From assembly GCF_004339675.1 (NCBI RefSeq), contig NZ_SLVM01000022.1, forward strand, positions 1 through 53,351: DNA of 53,351 nucleotides. Reading direction: 5' to 3'. Made by a program: the position numbers and the translations under genes. The stretch is from Rhodovulum steppense (GTDB lineage: Bacteria > Pseudomonadota > Alphaproteobacteria > Rhodobacterales > Rhodobacteraceae). The notes under the pieces were generated by a model that did no database searches, was not told where the DNA came from, and worked only from the letters and a program-made list of their open reading frames with translations. Every line of letters starts with the position of its first letter. Position 1 is the stretch's first letter. This document shows, piece by piece, positions 36,217-45,335 of this stretch.

Positions 36217-38087
36217 TTCTTGCCTGTCGCGGGCTTCTTCTGGAAGCTCGACCGGATATTGCCGAACACGTCCGGCTTGTAGCCGTGGCTGCGCATGATC
36301 GCGTATTGCTGGATGAAGGTGATCAGGTTGTTCGCGATCCAGTAGATGATCAGGCCCGAGGCAAAGCCGCCCAGCATGAACATGAAGATCCAGGGCAGCC
36401 AAGCAAAGACCATGGCCTGCGTCGCATCGGTCGGCGTTGGGTTCAGCTTCTGCTGCAACCACATCGAGATGCCGAAGATGATCGGCAGGATGCCGACGAA
36501 GGCCAGGGCCATGATCGAACCGGGCACAGGCGCATCCCAGGGCAACAGCCCGAACAGGTTGAAGATCGAGGACGGGTCAGGCGCAGAGAGGTCCTTGATC
36601 CAGCCGATCCAGGGCGCATGCCGCAACTCGATCGTGACGAAGATCACCTTGTAGAGCGAGAAGAAGATCGGGATCTGCACCAGGAGTGGCAGACAGCCCG
36701 CCGCCGGGTTCACCTTCTCCTTCTTGTAGAGCGCCATCATCTCCATCTGGAGCTTCTGGCGGTCGTCGCCCACGCGCTCCTTGATCTCCTCCATCTTCGG
36801 CTGAAGTTCCTTCATCTTCGCCATCGAGGTATAGGATTTGTAGGCGAGCGGCAGCACCGCCGCCTTGATGATGACTGTCAGCGCGATGATCGCCCAGCCC
36901 ATCGCGCCGGGAATGTTCATCTGCAAGAGGCTGACATGCAGCCAGTGCAGCAGCCAGAAGATCGGCTTGGTGAAGAAGAAGAACCAGCCCCAGTCGATCG
37001 AGTCGATGAAACGGTAGATGCCCAGTTCGCGCTCGTAGCGGCGGATCGTCTCCCATTCCTTGGCACCGGCGAACAGCATCGATTCCGACGTCGCGCTTTC
37101 GCCCGGGGCAAGGGTGACCAGAGGCATCCTCGTTTCCACCTGGTAGATATCCGCGCCGTCGACATATTTCACGACCGAGTTGAATGGCTGGCCCGGCTGC
37201 GGGATCAGCGTCGTCATCCAGTACTTGTCGGTGAAGCCGATCCAGCCGTTCTGCTCGACCGGGACGATCTCGGCGCGCGCGGCCTCGCGGTCCATGAAGG
37301 ACAGGTCGACCAGCTTCTTGTATTTCAGCTCCGACAACTCGTTGTCGGTCTGGCGCACCACGCCCTCGTGGAGGATGAAGAAACCGATCGTGTCCGGTCG
37401 GCCATGGCGGGCGACGATGCCATAAGGGGCAAGGCGCACGGTCTCGGCGGTGCTGTTCGCGACGCTCTGGGTGATGGTGAAGAGGTAATCCTCGTCCAAG
37501 CTGATCGTGCGGCGGAAGGTCAGCCCTGTGCCGTTGTCCCAGACCAGCGTCACGGGGCGGTCGACCCCCAGCGTTTCGCCGCTTTCGACGCGCCACTCGG
37601 TGTTGGCGCCCGGCACCTGCTCATAGGACAGTTGCCCGGCCGGGGCCCAGCCGTGCAGCGCGTAATAGGGCTGAGGGCTGCCCACCGGCGACAGCAACCC
37701 GACAATCTCCGAGTCCGGGTCGATGGTCTCATTGTAATCCTTCAGCGCCAGCTCGTCGATCCGCCCGCCCAGAAGCGAGATCGAGCCGGTCAGTCGCGGC
37801 GTGTCGATCTCGAGGCGCGGCATGTTCGAGCCCGGCGCGGGCGCGGCTTCGGCGGCGGAGGAGGGCAGAGCCTCGCCGGTAGTGGCGGCGGGCGGTGTCA
37901 GCGCCATGCCGGGTGCCGCGCTTTCCGTCGAGGGGGTGCCCGGGGCGGTCGCGCCGCTGTCCTGCGCCACGGGTTCGGGTTCGGGGAACCAGTCCGGCAC
38001 GACCTTGGGGCCGACAGTGTACCACAGCAGGATCACCAGAAAGCTCAACGCCGTCGCGAGAAGAAGGTTCTTGCCTTGTTCGTCCAT
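36213..38087 (-). CDS. yidC: Membrane protein insertase YidC
   Basis: 624 aa, long Gram-negative form. N-terminal span (LLLATALSFLVILLWYTV), an Ala/Pro-rich linker (about 40-85), a large periplasmic beta domain (about 88-340), then five C-terminal spans of the Oxa1 domain including WLLHWLHVSLL, PAAGCLPLLVQIPIFFSLYK and GLIIYWIANNLITFIQQY. It inserts and folds inner-membrane proteins with or without SecYEG. The start at 38087 gives the conserved MDEQGKNLLLA. Confidence 0.96.
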   Translation of the reverse strand: MDEQGKNLLLATALSFLVILLWYTVGPKVVPDWFPEPEPVAQDSGATAPGTPSTESAAPGMALTPPAATTGEALPSSAAEAAPAPGSNMPRLEIDTPRLTGSISLLGGRIDELALKDYNETIDPDSEIVGLLSPVGSPQPYYALHGWAPAGQLSYEQVPGANTEWRVESGETLGVDRPVTLVWDNGTGLTFRRTISLDEDYLFTITQSVANSTAETVRLAPYGIVARHGRPDTIGFFILHEGVVRQTDNELSELKYKKLVDLSFMDREAARAEIVPVEQNGWIGFTDKYWMTTLIPQPGQPFNSVVKYVDGADIYQVETRMPLVTLAPGESATSESMLFAGAKEWETIRRYERELGIYRFIDSIDWGWFFFFTKPIFWLLHWLHVSLLQMNIPGAMGWAIIALTVIIKAAVLPLAYKSYTSMAKMKELQPKMEEIKERVGDDRQKLQMEMMALYKKEKVNPAAGCLPLLVQIPIFFSLYKVIFVTIELRHAPWIGWIKDLSAPDPSSIFNLFGLLPWDAPVPGSIMALAFVGILPIIFGISMWLQQKLNPTPTDATQAMVFAWLPWIFMFMLGGFASGLIIYWIANNLITFIQQYAIMRSHGYKPDVFGNIRSSFQKKPATGKK

Positions 38088-38232
38088 GGGAGACCGCCGC
38101 CCTGTCCTTTGGAGGTGTGGGTGGTTCAACAGATTGCACCGGGCAAGGTCAAGCTGTTTTCCCGACGCATGGTGCCTGCCTCGCCCTTGCGTGGAGCCCG
38201 GGCCGCGGGAGGCGAAAGACGGCGCGCCGGTG

Positions 38233-38256
38233 CTTCTTCTTGGGAAAAATACCCGG
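38233..38256 (-). repeat. Intergenic hairpin repeat, copy C (tail only)
   Basis: On the minus strand CCGGGTATTTTTCCCAAG followed by AAGAAG, the tail motif of copies A and B. It is flanked by an inverted repeat GACGGCGCGCC / GGCGCGCCGTC, so it lies in the loop of a large hairpin between ttcA and yidC. The 5' half differs from copies A and B. Confidence 0.65.
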
Positions 38257-38283
38257 ATTCCGTCCGTCCGTCCGGGCGCGCCG

Positions 38284-39144
38284 TCAGGGCGTGGGCGCAT
38301 CCCCATCGGCGCCTGGCGCGGGGCGCGTCAGACCGGCGAAATCGAACAGCGCCGGGTCAAGAAGATGTGAGGGCCGCGCGTTCATCAGCGCGCGGAACAT
38401 CTTCTGCCGACGGCCCGGATGGTTTCTTTCCCACTGGTCCAGCAGCGCCTTCACCTGCATCCGTTGCAACCCGTCCTGGCTGCCGCACAGGTTGCAGGGG
38501 ATCACGGGGTAGTTCATCGCCCGGGCGAAACGGTCGCAATCGGCCTCGGCGACATGGGCCAACGGGCGATAGACGAACAGGTCGCCCTCCTCGTTCACCA
38601 GCTTCGGTGGCATCGTGGCCAGCCGCGAGCCATGGAAAAGGTTCATGAAAAAGGTTTCCAGGATGTCGTCGCGGTGGTGGCCCAGCACGATGGCCGAACA
38701 GCCCTCCTCGCGCGCGATCCGGTAAATATGACCGCGCCGCAGCCGCGAACACAGCGCGCAATAGGTCCGGCCTTCAGGCACCTTGTCCATCACGATGGAA
38801 TAGGTGTCGCGATAGTCGATCCGGTGCGGCACTCCCATCCGGGTCAGGAACTCGGGCAGGACGGTGCCCGGAAAGCCCGGCTGGCCCTGATCGAGATTGC
38901 AGGCCAGCAGGTCCACCGGCAACAGCCCGCGCCACTGCAACTCGTGAAGCGCGGCCAGCAGGGTAAAACTGTCCTTGCCGCCCGAGAGGCAGACCAGCCA
39001 GCGCGCGCCGCGCTCGATCATGCCGTATTGGTCGATCGCCTCGCGGGTCTGGCGCACGATCCGCTTGCGCAGCTTCCTGAACTCGGTCGTCGAGGGCGCA
39101 CCGGCAAACAGCGGGTGGATGTCATCTTTGGCATCGTCAAGCAT
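38284..39144 (-). CDS. ttcA: tRNA 2-thiocytidine(32) synthetase TtcA
   Basis: 286 aa from the ATG at 39144; an in-frame start at 39174 would add ten residues. PP-loop SGGKDS (54-59) and the paired cysteines C129/C132 (CALC) and C217/C220 (CNLC); the family uses an Fe-S cluster. It thiolates C32 in several tRNAs, including arginine tRNAs. The [18 protein letters not shown] block is typical. Confidence 0.95.
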   Translation of the reverse strand: MLDDAKDDIHPLFAGAPSTTEFRKLRKRIVRQTREAIDQYGMIERGARWLVCLSGGKDSFTLLAALHELQWRGLLPVDLLACNLDQGQPGFPGTVLPEFLTRMGVPHRIDYRDTYSIVMDKVPEGRTYCALCSRLRRGHIYRIAREEGCSAIVLGHHRDDILETFFMNLFHGSRLATMPPKLVNEEGDLFVYRPLAHVAEADCDRFARAMNYPVIPCNLCGSQDGLQRMQVKALLDQWERNHPGRRQKMFRALMNARPSHLLDPALFDFAGLTRPAPGADGDAPTP

Positions 39145-39269
39145 GGCGCGGGTTCCCAAGGGCCTTGCCGCCATATCGCAAGCGCAGGGCCGCGCGTAAA
39201 GTCCTTTGCGATTCGCGGCTTCGGGGCGAGAGTGGGCTCGTTGATACAGGCCCCGAGGGAGGAGAGACC

Positions 39270-40217
39270 ATGGATTACGTCTTCAGCGTGCGCAACATCC
39301 GCCGCGGCGCCTTTGGCTCGGAACCCGGGGCGAGCCATTTCCTTGCGGTGCCCCAGACCGTCGCTGCCCCCGACCCCGCGCACCGGATCACCAAGCGCGA
39401 CTGGTTCGCCAGGGTTCAGGAAGAGGCGAAATCCGGCACCTTCGGGGGCCATCCGTCGGGCGATATCGTGATGTATGTGCATGGCTACAACAACAGCCAG
39501 ACCACGATGCTGGCCCGCCACCGCAAGATCCGCAAGGGGCTGGAGGCGCATGGCTTCGGCGGTGTCGTGGTCAGCTTCGACTGGCCCAGCGCGGACAACG
39601 CGCTGAACTATCTTGAAGACCGGACCGATGCCAAGAAGACCGCCCTGCGGCTGGTGGACGAAGGGATTTCCTCCTTCGCCGCGCTGCAACGACCCGATTG
39701 CCGGATCAACGTGCATCTTCTGGCCCATTCCATGGGCTGCTATGTGGTGCGCGAGGCCTTCGACGATGCCGACGACCGCCCGGCCGTGGCCGCGCGGAGC
39801 TGGTCGGTCAGCCAGGTCATGCTGGTCGGCGCCGATGTGTCGGCCGCGTCGCTGGCGGACGGCAACCCGAAAAGCTCGTCGCTCTATCGCCACTGCGTCC
39901 GGCTGACGAACTACTTCAACCCCTTTGACAACGTGCTGTCGCTGTCGAACATCAAGCGGATCGGGGTCTCGCCGCGCGCGGGGCGTATCGGCCTGCCCGA
40001 TCGGCGGCCCGAGAAGGCCGTGAACATCTATTGCGGCGATTACTTCGACCGTCACAAGGACATGCTGGGTGATCACCCGAATGTCGCGCATAGCTGGTAT
40101 TTCGACGATGCCCATTTCCTTCAGGACGTGTTCCTGACGGTGCAGGGCGTGATGGACCGGCACGAATTCCCGACCCGGCTGCCCACGACCCAGGGCAATC
40201 TGGCGCTCCGGCCCTGA
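39270..40217 (+). CDS. Alpha/beta hydrolase, DUF900 type
   Basis: 315 aa from the ATG at 39270 with GGAGGAGAG upstream. [10 protein letters not shown] forms the oxyanion region, [10 protein letters not shown] follows, the nucleophile elbow is [10 protein letters not shown], and an Asp/His pair is likely in the C-terminal part ([10 protein letters not shown]). No signal peptide, so cytoplasmic. Substrate unknown. It is rightward and sits between two leftward housekeeping genes. Confidence 0.82.
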   Translation: MDYVFSVRNIRRGAFGSEPGASHFLAVPQTVAAPDPAHRITKRDWFARVQEEAKSGTFGGHPSGDIVMYVHGYNNSQTTMLARHRKIRKGLEAHGFGGVVVSFDWPSADNALNYLEDRTDAKKTALRLVDEGISSFAALQRPDCRINVHLLAHSMGCYVVREAFDDADDRPAVAARSWSVSQVMLVGADVSAASLADGNPKSSSLYRHCVRLTNYFNPFDNVLSLSNIKRIGVSPRAGRIGLPDRRPEKAVNIYCGDYFDRHKDMLGDHPNVAHSWYFDDAHFLQDVFLTVQGVMDRHEFPTRLPTTQGNLALRP

Positions 40218-40220
40218 GAC

Positions 40221-40466
40221 TCAGCCGTCCTGCGCCTTGTCCTTCGGCTCGGGCACCGGATCATAGCCGCAGCCGCCCCAAGGATTGCAGCGCAGGATGC
40301 GCCATGCCGCCATGGCGCCGCCCTTGATCGCGCCGTGCTTTTCCAGCGCCTCCAGCGCGTAGGCCGAGCAGGTCGGCTGGTAGCGGCAGTTGAACCCGAT
40401 CCAGGGGCTGAGAATCAGCCGATAGGCCCGGATCGGCAGGGCCAGAAGGTGGGCCAGCGGGGTCAT
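40221..40466 (-). CDS. yidD: Membrane protein insertion efficiency factor YidD
   Basis: 81 aa. [21 protein letters not shown] and [20 protein letters not shown] with the GGCGYDPVP end are the family signature. It aids YidC-dependent insertion at the inner membrane. Its ATG overlaps the rnpA stop (ATGA). Confidence 0.96.
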   Translation of the reverse strand: MTPLAHLLALPIRAYRLILSPWIGFNCRYQPTCSAYALEALEKHGAIKGGAMAAWRILRCNPWGGCGYDPVPEPKDKAQDG

Positions 40467-40879
40467 CGCGCGCTCCCATGCACCTTGGCCAGCGCGCGTT
40501 TCAGATCAGCCTGCATCGCGGCGAAATCGCGGGTCGCGGTGATCTCGGGGCGGCCGATCAGGACGTAATCCCAGCCCGCGCGGCCATGGGTGGGCAGCAC
40601 CAGCCGGGCGATCTCGCGCAAGCGGCGCTTGGCACGGTTGCGGGCGACGGCGTTGCCGACCTTCTTCGAGCAGGTGAACCCGATGCGGATGCCCTCGGCC
40701 TCGCCCTCGGCGCGTTCGCGCGCCTGAAGGGTGAAGCCGGGCATGGTCTGTCGCAAGGCGCGGGCGGCACGGAGGAAATCGGCGCGCTTTCGTAGCACCT
40801 GCGGACAAGATGAAGCCGCCGGGGGCGCTTGCGTGGACCCCGGCGTTTCGCCTGCCACGTTCGCCCCCGGCGGTATCAT
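40463..40879 (-). CDS. rnpA: Ribonuclease P protein component
   Basis: 138 aa, with an N-terminal extension of about 25 residues before the conserved [13 protein letters not shown]. The RNR motif [16 protein letters not shown] is clear. It binds M1-type RNA to mature tRNA 5' ends. AGGAG lies just before the ATG at 40879. Part of the conserved rpmH-rnpA-yidD unit. Confidence 0.95.
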   Translation of the reverse strand: MIPPGANVAGETPGSTQAPPAASSCPQVLRKRADFLRAARALRQTMPGFTLQARERAEGEAEGIRIGFTCSKKVGNAVARNRAKRRLREIARLVLPTHGRAGWDYVLIGRPEITATRDFAAMQADLKRALAKVHGSAR

Positions 40880-40905
40880 TGTCTCCTGACTGATCGGCGC
40901 GTGTC

Positions 40906-41040
40906 TTACGCGCTCAGCCGCTTGCGGCCGCGGGTGCGGCGGGCGTTCAGGATCTTGCGGCCGGCCTTGGTGGCCATGCGCGCACGGAAGCCATGGCGCC
41001 GCTTGCGGACCAGGTTCGAGGGCTGGAAGGTGCGTTTCAT
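40906..41040 (-). CDS. rpmH: 50S ribosomal protein L34
   Basis: 44 aa: [20 protein letters not shown] at the start, ending [10 protein letters not shown] and TAA at 40908-40906. The small basic L34 binds 23S rRNA. First gene of the rpmH-rnpA-yidD unit, with a good promoter upstream on the same strand. Confidence 0.97.
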   Translation of the reverse strand: MKRTFQPSNLVRKRRHGFRARMATKAGRKILNARRTRGRKRLSA

Positions 41041-41111
41041 AGCGCGTCGCTCCGTTCGCTCAGGCCCAAATCGCGTGCGGATTCGAAGGCCCCGTGTTGT
41101 TCGAAGCTCGC

Positions 41112-41140
41112 TCTTTAGGGGGTTGGGCCGGACAAGTCAA
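41112..41140 (-). promoter_or_regulatory. Promoter of rpmH-rnpA-yidD
   Basis: On the minus strand TTGACT (41140-41135), 17-bp spacer, TAAAGA (41117-41112); start expected near 41105, leaving a leader of about 65 nt. A second TTGACC lies 14 bp further upstream. Confidence 0.65.
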
Positions 41141-41332
41141 TTCGCCCGGTCAAGGAATTGTTGCAACACATGGCGGAATCGTCCGACTCGATTGTTACCA
41201 CCGCGTTGCGAATCCACGCCAAAGCCTGTCCCCTTGGTCACTGCCAATCAAGGCCGCGTGAGGCCCCTGTCGGGCGAGCGGGCGATGGCGCATGTTCGCA
41301 AGGCATCAGGTGAAGCGCAAAGGGCCCGAAGG

Positions 41333-42058
41333 ATGAGCGACATGACCGAGACCCCGAAGCCCGGGGTAGCCCGCCGCCTGCCGCTGATCGCGATCCTGCT
41401 GGTTGCGGCGCTGGGCGCGGTCACGCTGCGCGATCATCTGTCGTTCCAGGCGCTGGCCGAGCATCGCGAGGCGCTGATCGGGTTTCGCGATGCGCATCTG
41501 GTGGCGACCGCGCTGGGCTTCTTCGCAGCCTATGTGCTGATCGTCGCCTTCTCGCTGCCGGGCGCGCTGATCGCGACGCTCGCGGGGGGCTTCCTGTTCG
41601 GCGTCTTTCCGGGGGTGCTGGTCAACGTCGCCGCGGCGACGACCGGCGCCATCCTGATCTTCCTTGCGGCGCGGGCCGGGCTGGGCGAGCGGCTGGCCGC
41701 CCGGCTCGATGCCTCCGAGGGGCGGGTTAAACGCCTGCGCGAGGGACTGCGCGAAAACGAGCTTTCGGTTCTGTTCCTGATCCGCCTTGTGCCCGCCGTC
41801 CCGTTCTTCGTGGCGAACCTGTTGCCCGCGCTCGTGGGGGTGCGGCTTGACCGCTTCGCACTGACCACCTTTTTCGGGATCATGCCCGGTGCGCTTGTCT
41901 ACACCTGGGTCGGCGCGGGGTTGGGCGAGGTTCTCGCCCGCGGCGAGAGCCCGAATCTCGGCCTGATCTTCGAGCCCCATATCCTCGGGCCGCTGCTTGG
42001 CCTTGCGGCGCTGGCCGCCCTGCCGATGGTGGTCCGCCTTGTCCGCAAGGCCCGCTGA
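41333..42058 (+). CDS. TVP38/TMEM64-family (DedA-like) membrane protein
   Basis: 241 aa from the ATG at 41333 (AAGGATG; another in-frame ATG at 41342). Around five to six spans with the SNARE-associated core FSLPGALIATLAGGFLFGVF, AATTGAILIFLAARAGLG and FLIRLVPAVPFFVANLLPAL. Members are thought to move lipids or to be scramblase-like. It is almost joined to the next gene (TGAG-ATG), and this pair is common across bacteria. Confidence 0.88.
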   Translation: MSDMTETPKPGVARRLPLIAILLVAALGAVTLRDHLSFQALAEHREALIGFRDAHLVATALGFFAAYVLIVAFSLPGALIATLAGGFLFGVFPGVLVNVAAATTGAILIFLAARAGLGERLAARLDASEGRVKRLREGLRENELSVLFLIRLVPAVPFFVANLLPALVGVRLDRFALTTFFGIMPGALVYTWVGAGLGEVLARGESPNLGLIFEPHILGPLLGLAALAALPMVVRLVRKAR

Positions 42059-42059
42059 G

Positions 42060-43472
42060 ATGGCGCGCATCAGGACCGATCTGTGCATCCTCGGCGCGGG
42101 CTCGGGCGGGCTGTCGCTGGCGGCGGGGGCGGTGCAGATGGGCGCCCGCGTCGTGCTGGTCGAGGGGCACCGGATGGGCGGCGATTGCCTGAACTATGGC
42201 TGCGTGCCCTCCAAGGCGCTGCTGGCGGCGGCGAAACAGGCCCAGAGCATGCGGCAGGGCGGCTGCGGCATCCCGGGGGTCGAGCCGCAGATCGACTACG
42301 CGGCCGCCATGGACCATGTGCAGGCCGCCATCGCCACCATAGCCCCCCATGACAGCGTCGAGCGATTCGAGGGGCTGGGCGTGCGCGTCATCCAGGCCTG
42401 GGGACGGTTCCTGAACCCGCGCGAGGTCGAGGCGGGCGGGCATGTCATTCGCGCCCGCCGCTTCGTGATCGCCACCGGCTCGCGCCCGGCCATCCCGCCG
42501 ATCCCGGGGCTCGATACCGTGCCCTATCTGACCAACGAAACGCTGTTCGACTTGCGCGAGCGGCCCGGCCATCTGCTGATCCTGGGCGGCGGACCGATCG
42601 GGATGGAAATGGCGCAGGCACATCGGCGGCTGGGCGCAGAGGTTACCGTGATCGAGGCCGACCGCGCCCTGAACCGCGAAGACCCGGAACTTGCCGCCAT
42701 CGTGCTGGACCGTTTGCGCGCCGAAGGCGTCACCGTGATCGAGGGCGCCCGGGCCGACCGCGTCACCGGCGAGGCGGGCGCCATAACCGTCGAAACCGCC
42801 CAAGGCCCGATCAGGGGCACCCACCTGCTGGTCGCCACTGGTCGCATGCCCGCGCTCGACCGGCTGAACCTTGCCGCGGCGGGCATCGAGACCACGCACG
42901 CCGGGGTCAAGGTCGGCCCCGACCTACGCAGCACCAACCGTCGCGTCTATGTCACCGGCGATGCGGCGGGAGGGATGCAGTTCACCCATGTCGCGGGCTA
43001 TCACGCGGGCGTCGTGATCCGCCCGATCCTGCTGGGCCTGCCCGCAAGGGCCGGGACCGCGCATATCCCCCGCGTCACCTATACTGACCCCGAACTTGCC
43101 CAGATCGGCCCGACCGAGGCCGAGGCCCGCGCGACCCATGGCCCGCGGCTGGAAATTGCCCGCTTCGCCTTTTCGGGCAATGACCGCGCCATCGCCACCG
43201 GCCGGACCGAGGGGCTGATCAAGGTGATGGTGGTCCGGGGCCGCCCCATCGGCGTCTCCATCGCGGGCGAGGGGGCGGGCGATCTGATCGGCCTCTGGGC
43301 GCTGGCGCTCGCCAATGGGCTGAAGATGGCCGATATCGCGAAGATGGTTGCGCCGTATCCGACGCTGGGCGAGGTTAGCAAGCGGGCGGCAGGTGCTTAC
43401 TTCTCGCCCAGATTGTTCGAGAATCCCTGGGTCAAACGGGCCGTTCGCATCACGCAGCGCCTCTTGCCCTGA
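42060..43472 (+). CDS. Pyridine-nucleotide-disulfide oxidoreductase, mercuric reductase/Lpd-like
   Basis: 470 aa. FAD-binding GAGSGGLSLAAGA, redox-active disulfide in GGDCLNYGCVPSKA, second Rossmann GGGPIGMEMAQAHRRLG, FAD site VYVTGDAAGG, and a C-terminal dimerisation domain that has PYPTLGEVSKRAA where Lpd has the catalytic HAHPT. No mercury-binding C-terminal Cys pair, so it is not a true MerA. Function unclear; the neighbouring TVP38 gene suggests a membrane-related redox task. Confidence 0.85.
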   Translation: MARIRTDLCILGAGSGGLSLAAGAVQMGARVVLVEGHRMGGDCLNYGCVPSKALLAAAKQAQSMRQGGCGIPGVEPQIDYAAAMDHVQAAIATIAPHDSVERFEGLGVRVIQAWGRFLNPREVEAGGHVIRARRFVIATGSRPAIPPIPGLDTVPYLTNETLFDLRERPGHLLILGGGPIGMEMAQAHRRLGAEVTVIEADRALNREDPELAAIVLDRLRAEGVTVIEGARADRVTGEAGAITVETAQGPIRGTHLLVATGRMPALDRLNLAAAGIETTHAGVKVGPDLRSTNRRVYVTGDAAGGMQFTHVAGYHAGVVIRPILLGLPARAGTAHIPRVTYTDPELAQIGPTEAEARATHGPRLEIARFAFSGNDRAIATGRTEGLIKVMVVRGRPIGVSIAGEGAGDLIGLWALALANGLKMADIAKMVAPYPTLGEVSKRAAGAYFSPRLFENPWVKRAVRITQRLLP

Positions 43473-43498
43473 GCCCCGGGGGGGCATGGGCGTGTGTG

Positions 43499-44914
43499 AT
43501 GGTCCTCAATTCCCTCTCCGGCCGCTTCCTGATGCTGACGGTCCTCTTCGTCATGCTGGCCGAAGTGTTGATCTTCCTGCCCTCCATCGCGCGCTTCCGC
43601 GAGGATTACCTGCTGTCGCGGCTGGAACGGGCGCAGATCGCTTCGCTTGCACTTCTGGCCACCGACGAGATGATCGATGAGGATGTCGAGGCGGAACTGC
43701 TGGTCAATGCGGGCGTCTACAACGTCGCGTTGCGCCGCGATCAGGCGCGCGAACTGGTCCTGTCCTCGCCGATCCCAGAGCCGGTCCATCGCAGCTATGA
43801 CCTGCGCGATCCGGGGGCGGCCGAACTGATCGTGGACGCGCTGCGCCAGTTGACCGATCCCGTCCCGCGCGTGATCCGCGTGATCGGCGAGCCGGTGCGC
43901 GATGCGGGCCTGCTGATCGAGGTCACGATGGGCAGCGAATCGCTGCGCGCGGCGATGATCGATTACGGGCTGCGCATCCTGTGGCTCTCGGCAGTGATTT
44001 CGGTGGTGACGGCGCTGTTGCTGTTTCTCGCCGTCCAGCGGCTGATGGTGACCCCGATCAAGCGCGTGGTCCGCGCCATGCAGCTCTATGCCGAGGCGCC
44101 CGAGGACACCCGCCGCATCATATCGCCCACCTCCCGCGTGCGCGAACTGAACGAGGCCGAGACCGCCCTGCAATCGCTTCAGAAAGATCTGACCGGTGCG
44201 CTGCGCCAGAAGGAACGGCTGGCCCAGCTTGGCGCCGCCGTCGCCAAGATCAGCCACGACCTGCGCAACATCCTGGCCACCGCCCAGCTTTTCGCCGACC
44301 GGATGGAGGCCAGTGAGGATCCGGGCGTCAAGCGCGCCGCGCCCAAGATCGTCGGCGCGATCAGCCGGGCAGTCAACCTGTGCGAGACGACGCTCGCCTT
44401 CGGCCGCGCGCAGGAACCGCCGCCCCGGCTGGAGCGGGTGCGGCTGGCCGCCATCGTCAACGACGTGGTGGATGCCGAACGGCTGGCCGCCGGCGACGAG
44501 GATATCAGCTTTGCCGAGGACGTGCCCGCGGGGCTGATGCTGCGCGCCGATCCCGAACAGTTGCACCGGGTTCTGACCAACCTGATCCGCAACGCCCGCC
44601 AGGCGATCCTCGCCAGCGGCAAGCCCGGCGAGATCGGCATCCGCGCCGAGGAGGACGATGCCGCCTGGACCATTCATGTCACCGATACCGGCCCCGGCCT
44701 GCCGCCCAAGGCGCGCGAGCATCTTTTCCAGCCTTTCCAGGGCGGCACCCGCAAGGGCGGCACGGGGCTTGGCCTGGCGATCTCGGTCGAACTGGTCCGC
44801 GGCCATGGCGGCGCGCTGGTCCTGCGCCGCTCGGATGCCACGGGCACCGAGTTCGAGATCCGGCTGCCGAAATCCGAGGCGGTACTTTTCGCGCAGGACC
44901 ACAAGGTATCCTGA
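43499..44914 (+). CDS. Membrane sensor histidine kinase, orphan
   Basis: 471 aa from the ATG at 43499; a GTG lies one codon earlier. First span about 10-30, periplasmic domain to about 158, second span 159-182, HAMP (about 183-235), H-box KISHDLRNILATAQL with H253, N-box NLIRNARQA, G1 DTGPGLP and G2 GTGLGLAISVELV. The autophosphorylating fold is complete. No response regulator is adjacent, so its partner is elsewhere. The periplasmic input domain is not recognised. Confidence 0.92.
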   Translation: MVLNSLSGRFLMLTVLFVMLAEVLIFLPSIARFREDYLLSRLERAQIASLALLATDEMIDEDVEAELLVNAGVYNVALRRDQARELVLSSPIPEPVHRSYDLRDPGAAELIVDALRQLTDPVPRVIRVIGEPVRDAGLLIEVTMGSESLRAAMIDYGLRILWLSAVISVVTALLLFLAVQRLMVTPIKRVVRAMQLYAEAPEDTRRIISPTSRVRELNEAETALQSLQKDLTGALRQKERLAQLGAAVAKISHDLRNILATAQLFADRMEASEDPGVKRAAPKIVGAISRAVNLCETTLAFGRAQEPPPRLERVRLAAIVNDVVDAERLAAGDEDISFAEDVPAGLMLRADPEQLHRVLTNLIRNARQAILASGKPGEIGIRAEEDDAAWTIHVTDTGPGLPPKAREHLFQPFQGGTRKGGTGLGLAISVELVRGHGGALVLRRSDATGTEFEIRLPKSEAVLFAQDHKVS

Positions 44915-44944
44915 CGCGCGGTGGCCGCGCGGGCGGTTTGCCCC

Positions 44945-44973
44945 TTGCAATGCCCCGAGGCGGGCGTTACATG
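44945..44973 (+). promoter_or_regulatory. Candidate promoter of tRNA-Arg
   Basis: TTGCAA at 44945-44950, 17-bp spacer, TACATG at 44968-44973; expected start only a few bases before the mature tRNA 5' end at 44984. Confidence 0.5.
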
Positions 44974-44983
44974 CACGTCGCAC

Positions 44984-45060
44984 GCGCTGGTAGCTCAGTT
45001 GGATAGAGTACTTGACTACGAATCAAGGGGTCGGGGGTTCGAATCCTCCCCAGCGCGCCA
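44984..45060 (+). tRNA. tRNA-Arg (anticodon ACG)
   Basis: 77 nt with an encoded CCA end. Acceptor GCGCTGG / CCAGCGC, D-arm with AGCTCAG...GGATAGAG, anticodon stem CTTGA / TCAAG around CTACGAA, T-arm GGGGG / CCTCC with TTCGAATC, discriminator G. The ACG anticodon is normally edited to ICG to read CGU, CGC and CGA. Confidence 0.97.
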
Positions 45061-45091
45061 TCTCACTTTTCTCCAACTGAAACGCCTCCAA

Positions 45092-45116
45092 AGCCTTGAA
45101 CGCTAAGGCTGTTTTT
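45092..45116 (+). terminator. Terminator after tRNA-Arg
   Basis: Stem AGCCTT / AAGGCT with a 7-nt loop followed by GTTTTTG, 31 nt after the tRNA. It lies over the stop codon of the recombinase fragment on the other strand. Confidence 0.7.
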
Positions 45117-45335
45117 GGGGTTCGAGTCCTTTTTCGCGGCAGTACGCGACACGCTCAGAAAATGCCAATCTGAGCACCATTCTCTTGACCGCCAGTTCGC
45201 CGAAAATCCATATTTTCCAAGAATTTGAGAGGAGCGACAGGGCGAGTTCGAACAACTCCTCGAAGGTATGCTTCGGCTTGCCCATATTTTCGATGGATTC
45301 GACCAGCCTGATCTTCTCGCGCTCCAGCTTGGCGA
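45103..45335 (-). pseudogene. C-terminal fragment of a large serine recombinase
   Basis: About 77 codons ending in TAG at 45103-45105. Reads VAKLEREKIRLVESIENMGK, then TFEELFELALSLLSNSWKIW, then VLRLAFSERVAYCREKG. This order (coiled-coil Lys/Glu segment, NPWKLW-like block, VLKLAF block) matches the end of resolvase-type site-specific recombinases. The catalytic N-terminus is absent; the frame opens directly at the junction with a transporter fragment. It begins 43 bp from a tRNA gene, a typical island site. Confidence 0.7.

Noticed and set aside
36285-38648. Very long open frame (787 codons) on the plus strand opposite yidC
   Set aside because: Arg/His/Asp-rich composition without any recognisable motif; it is the complement of the certain yidC gene in GC-rich DNA, where antisense frames stay open by codon bias.
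42060-43472. Calling the oxidoreductase a mercuric reductase or dihydrolipoamide dehydrogenase
   Set aside because: It lacks the C-terminal Cys pair of MerA, and no lipoyl enzyme-complex genes or the HAHPT catalytic motif are present; kept as a family-level call.
43397-44983. 528-codon minus-strand frame opposite the histidine kinase
   Set aside because: The kinase has all H, N and G boxes; the opposite frame has none.
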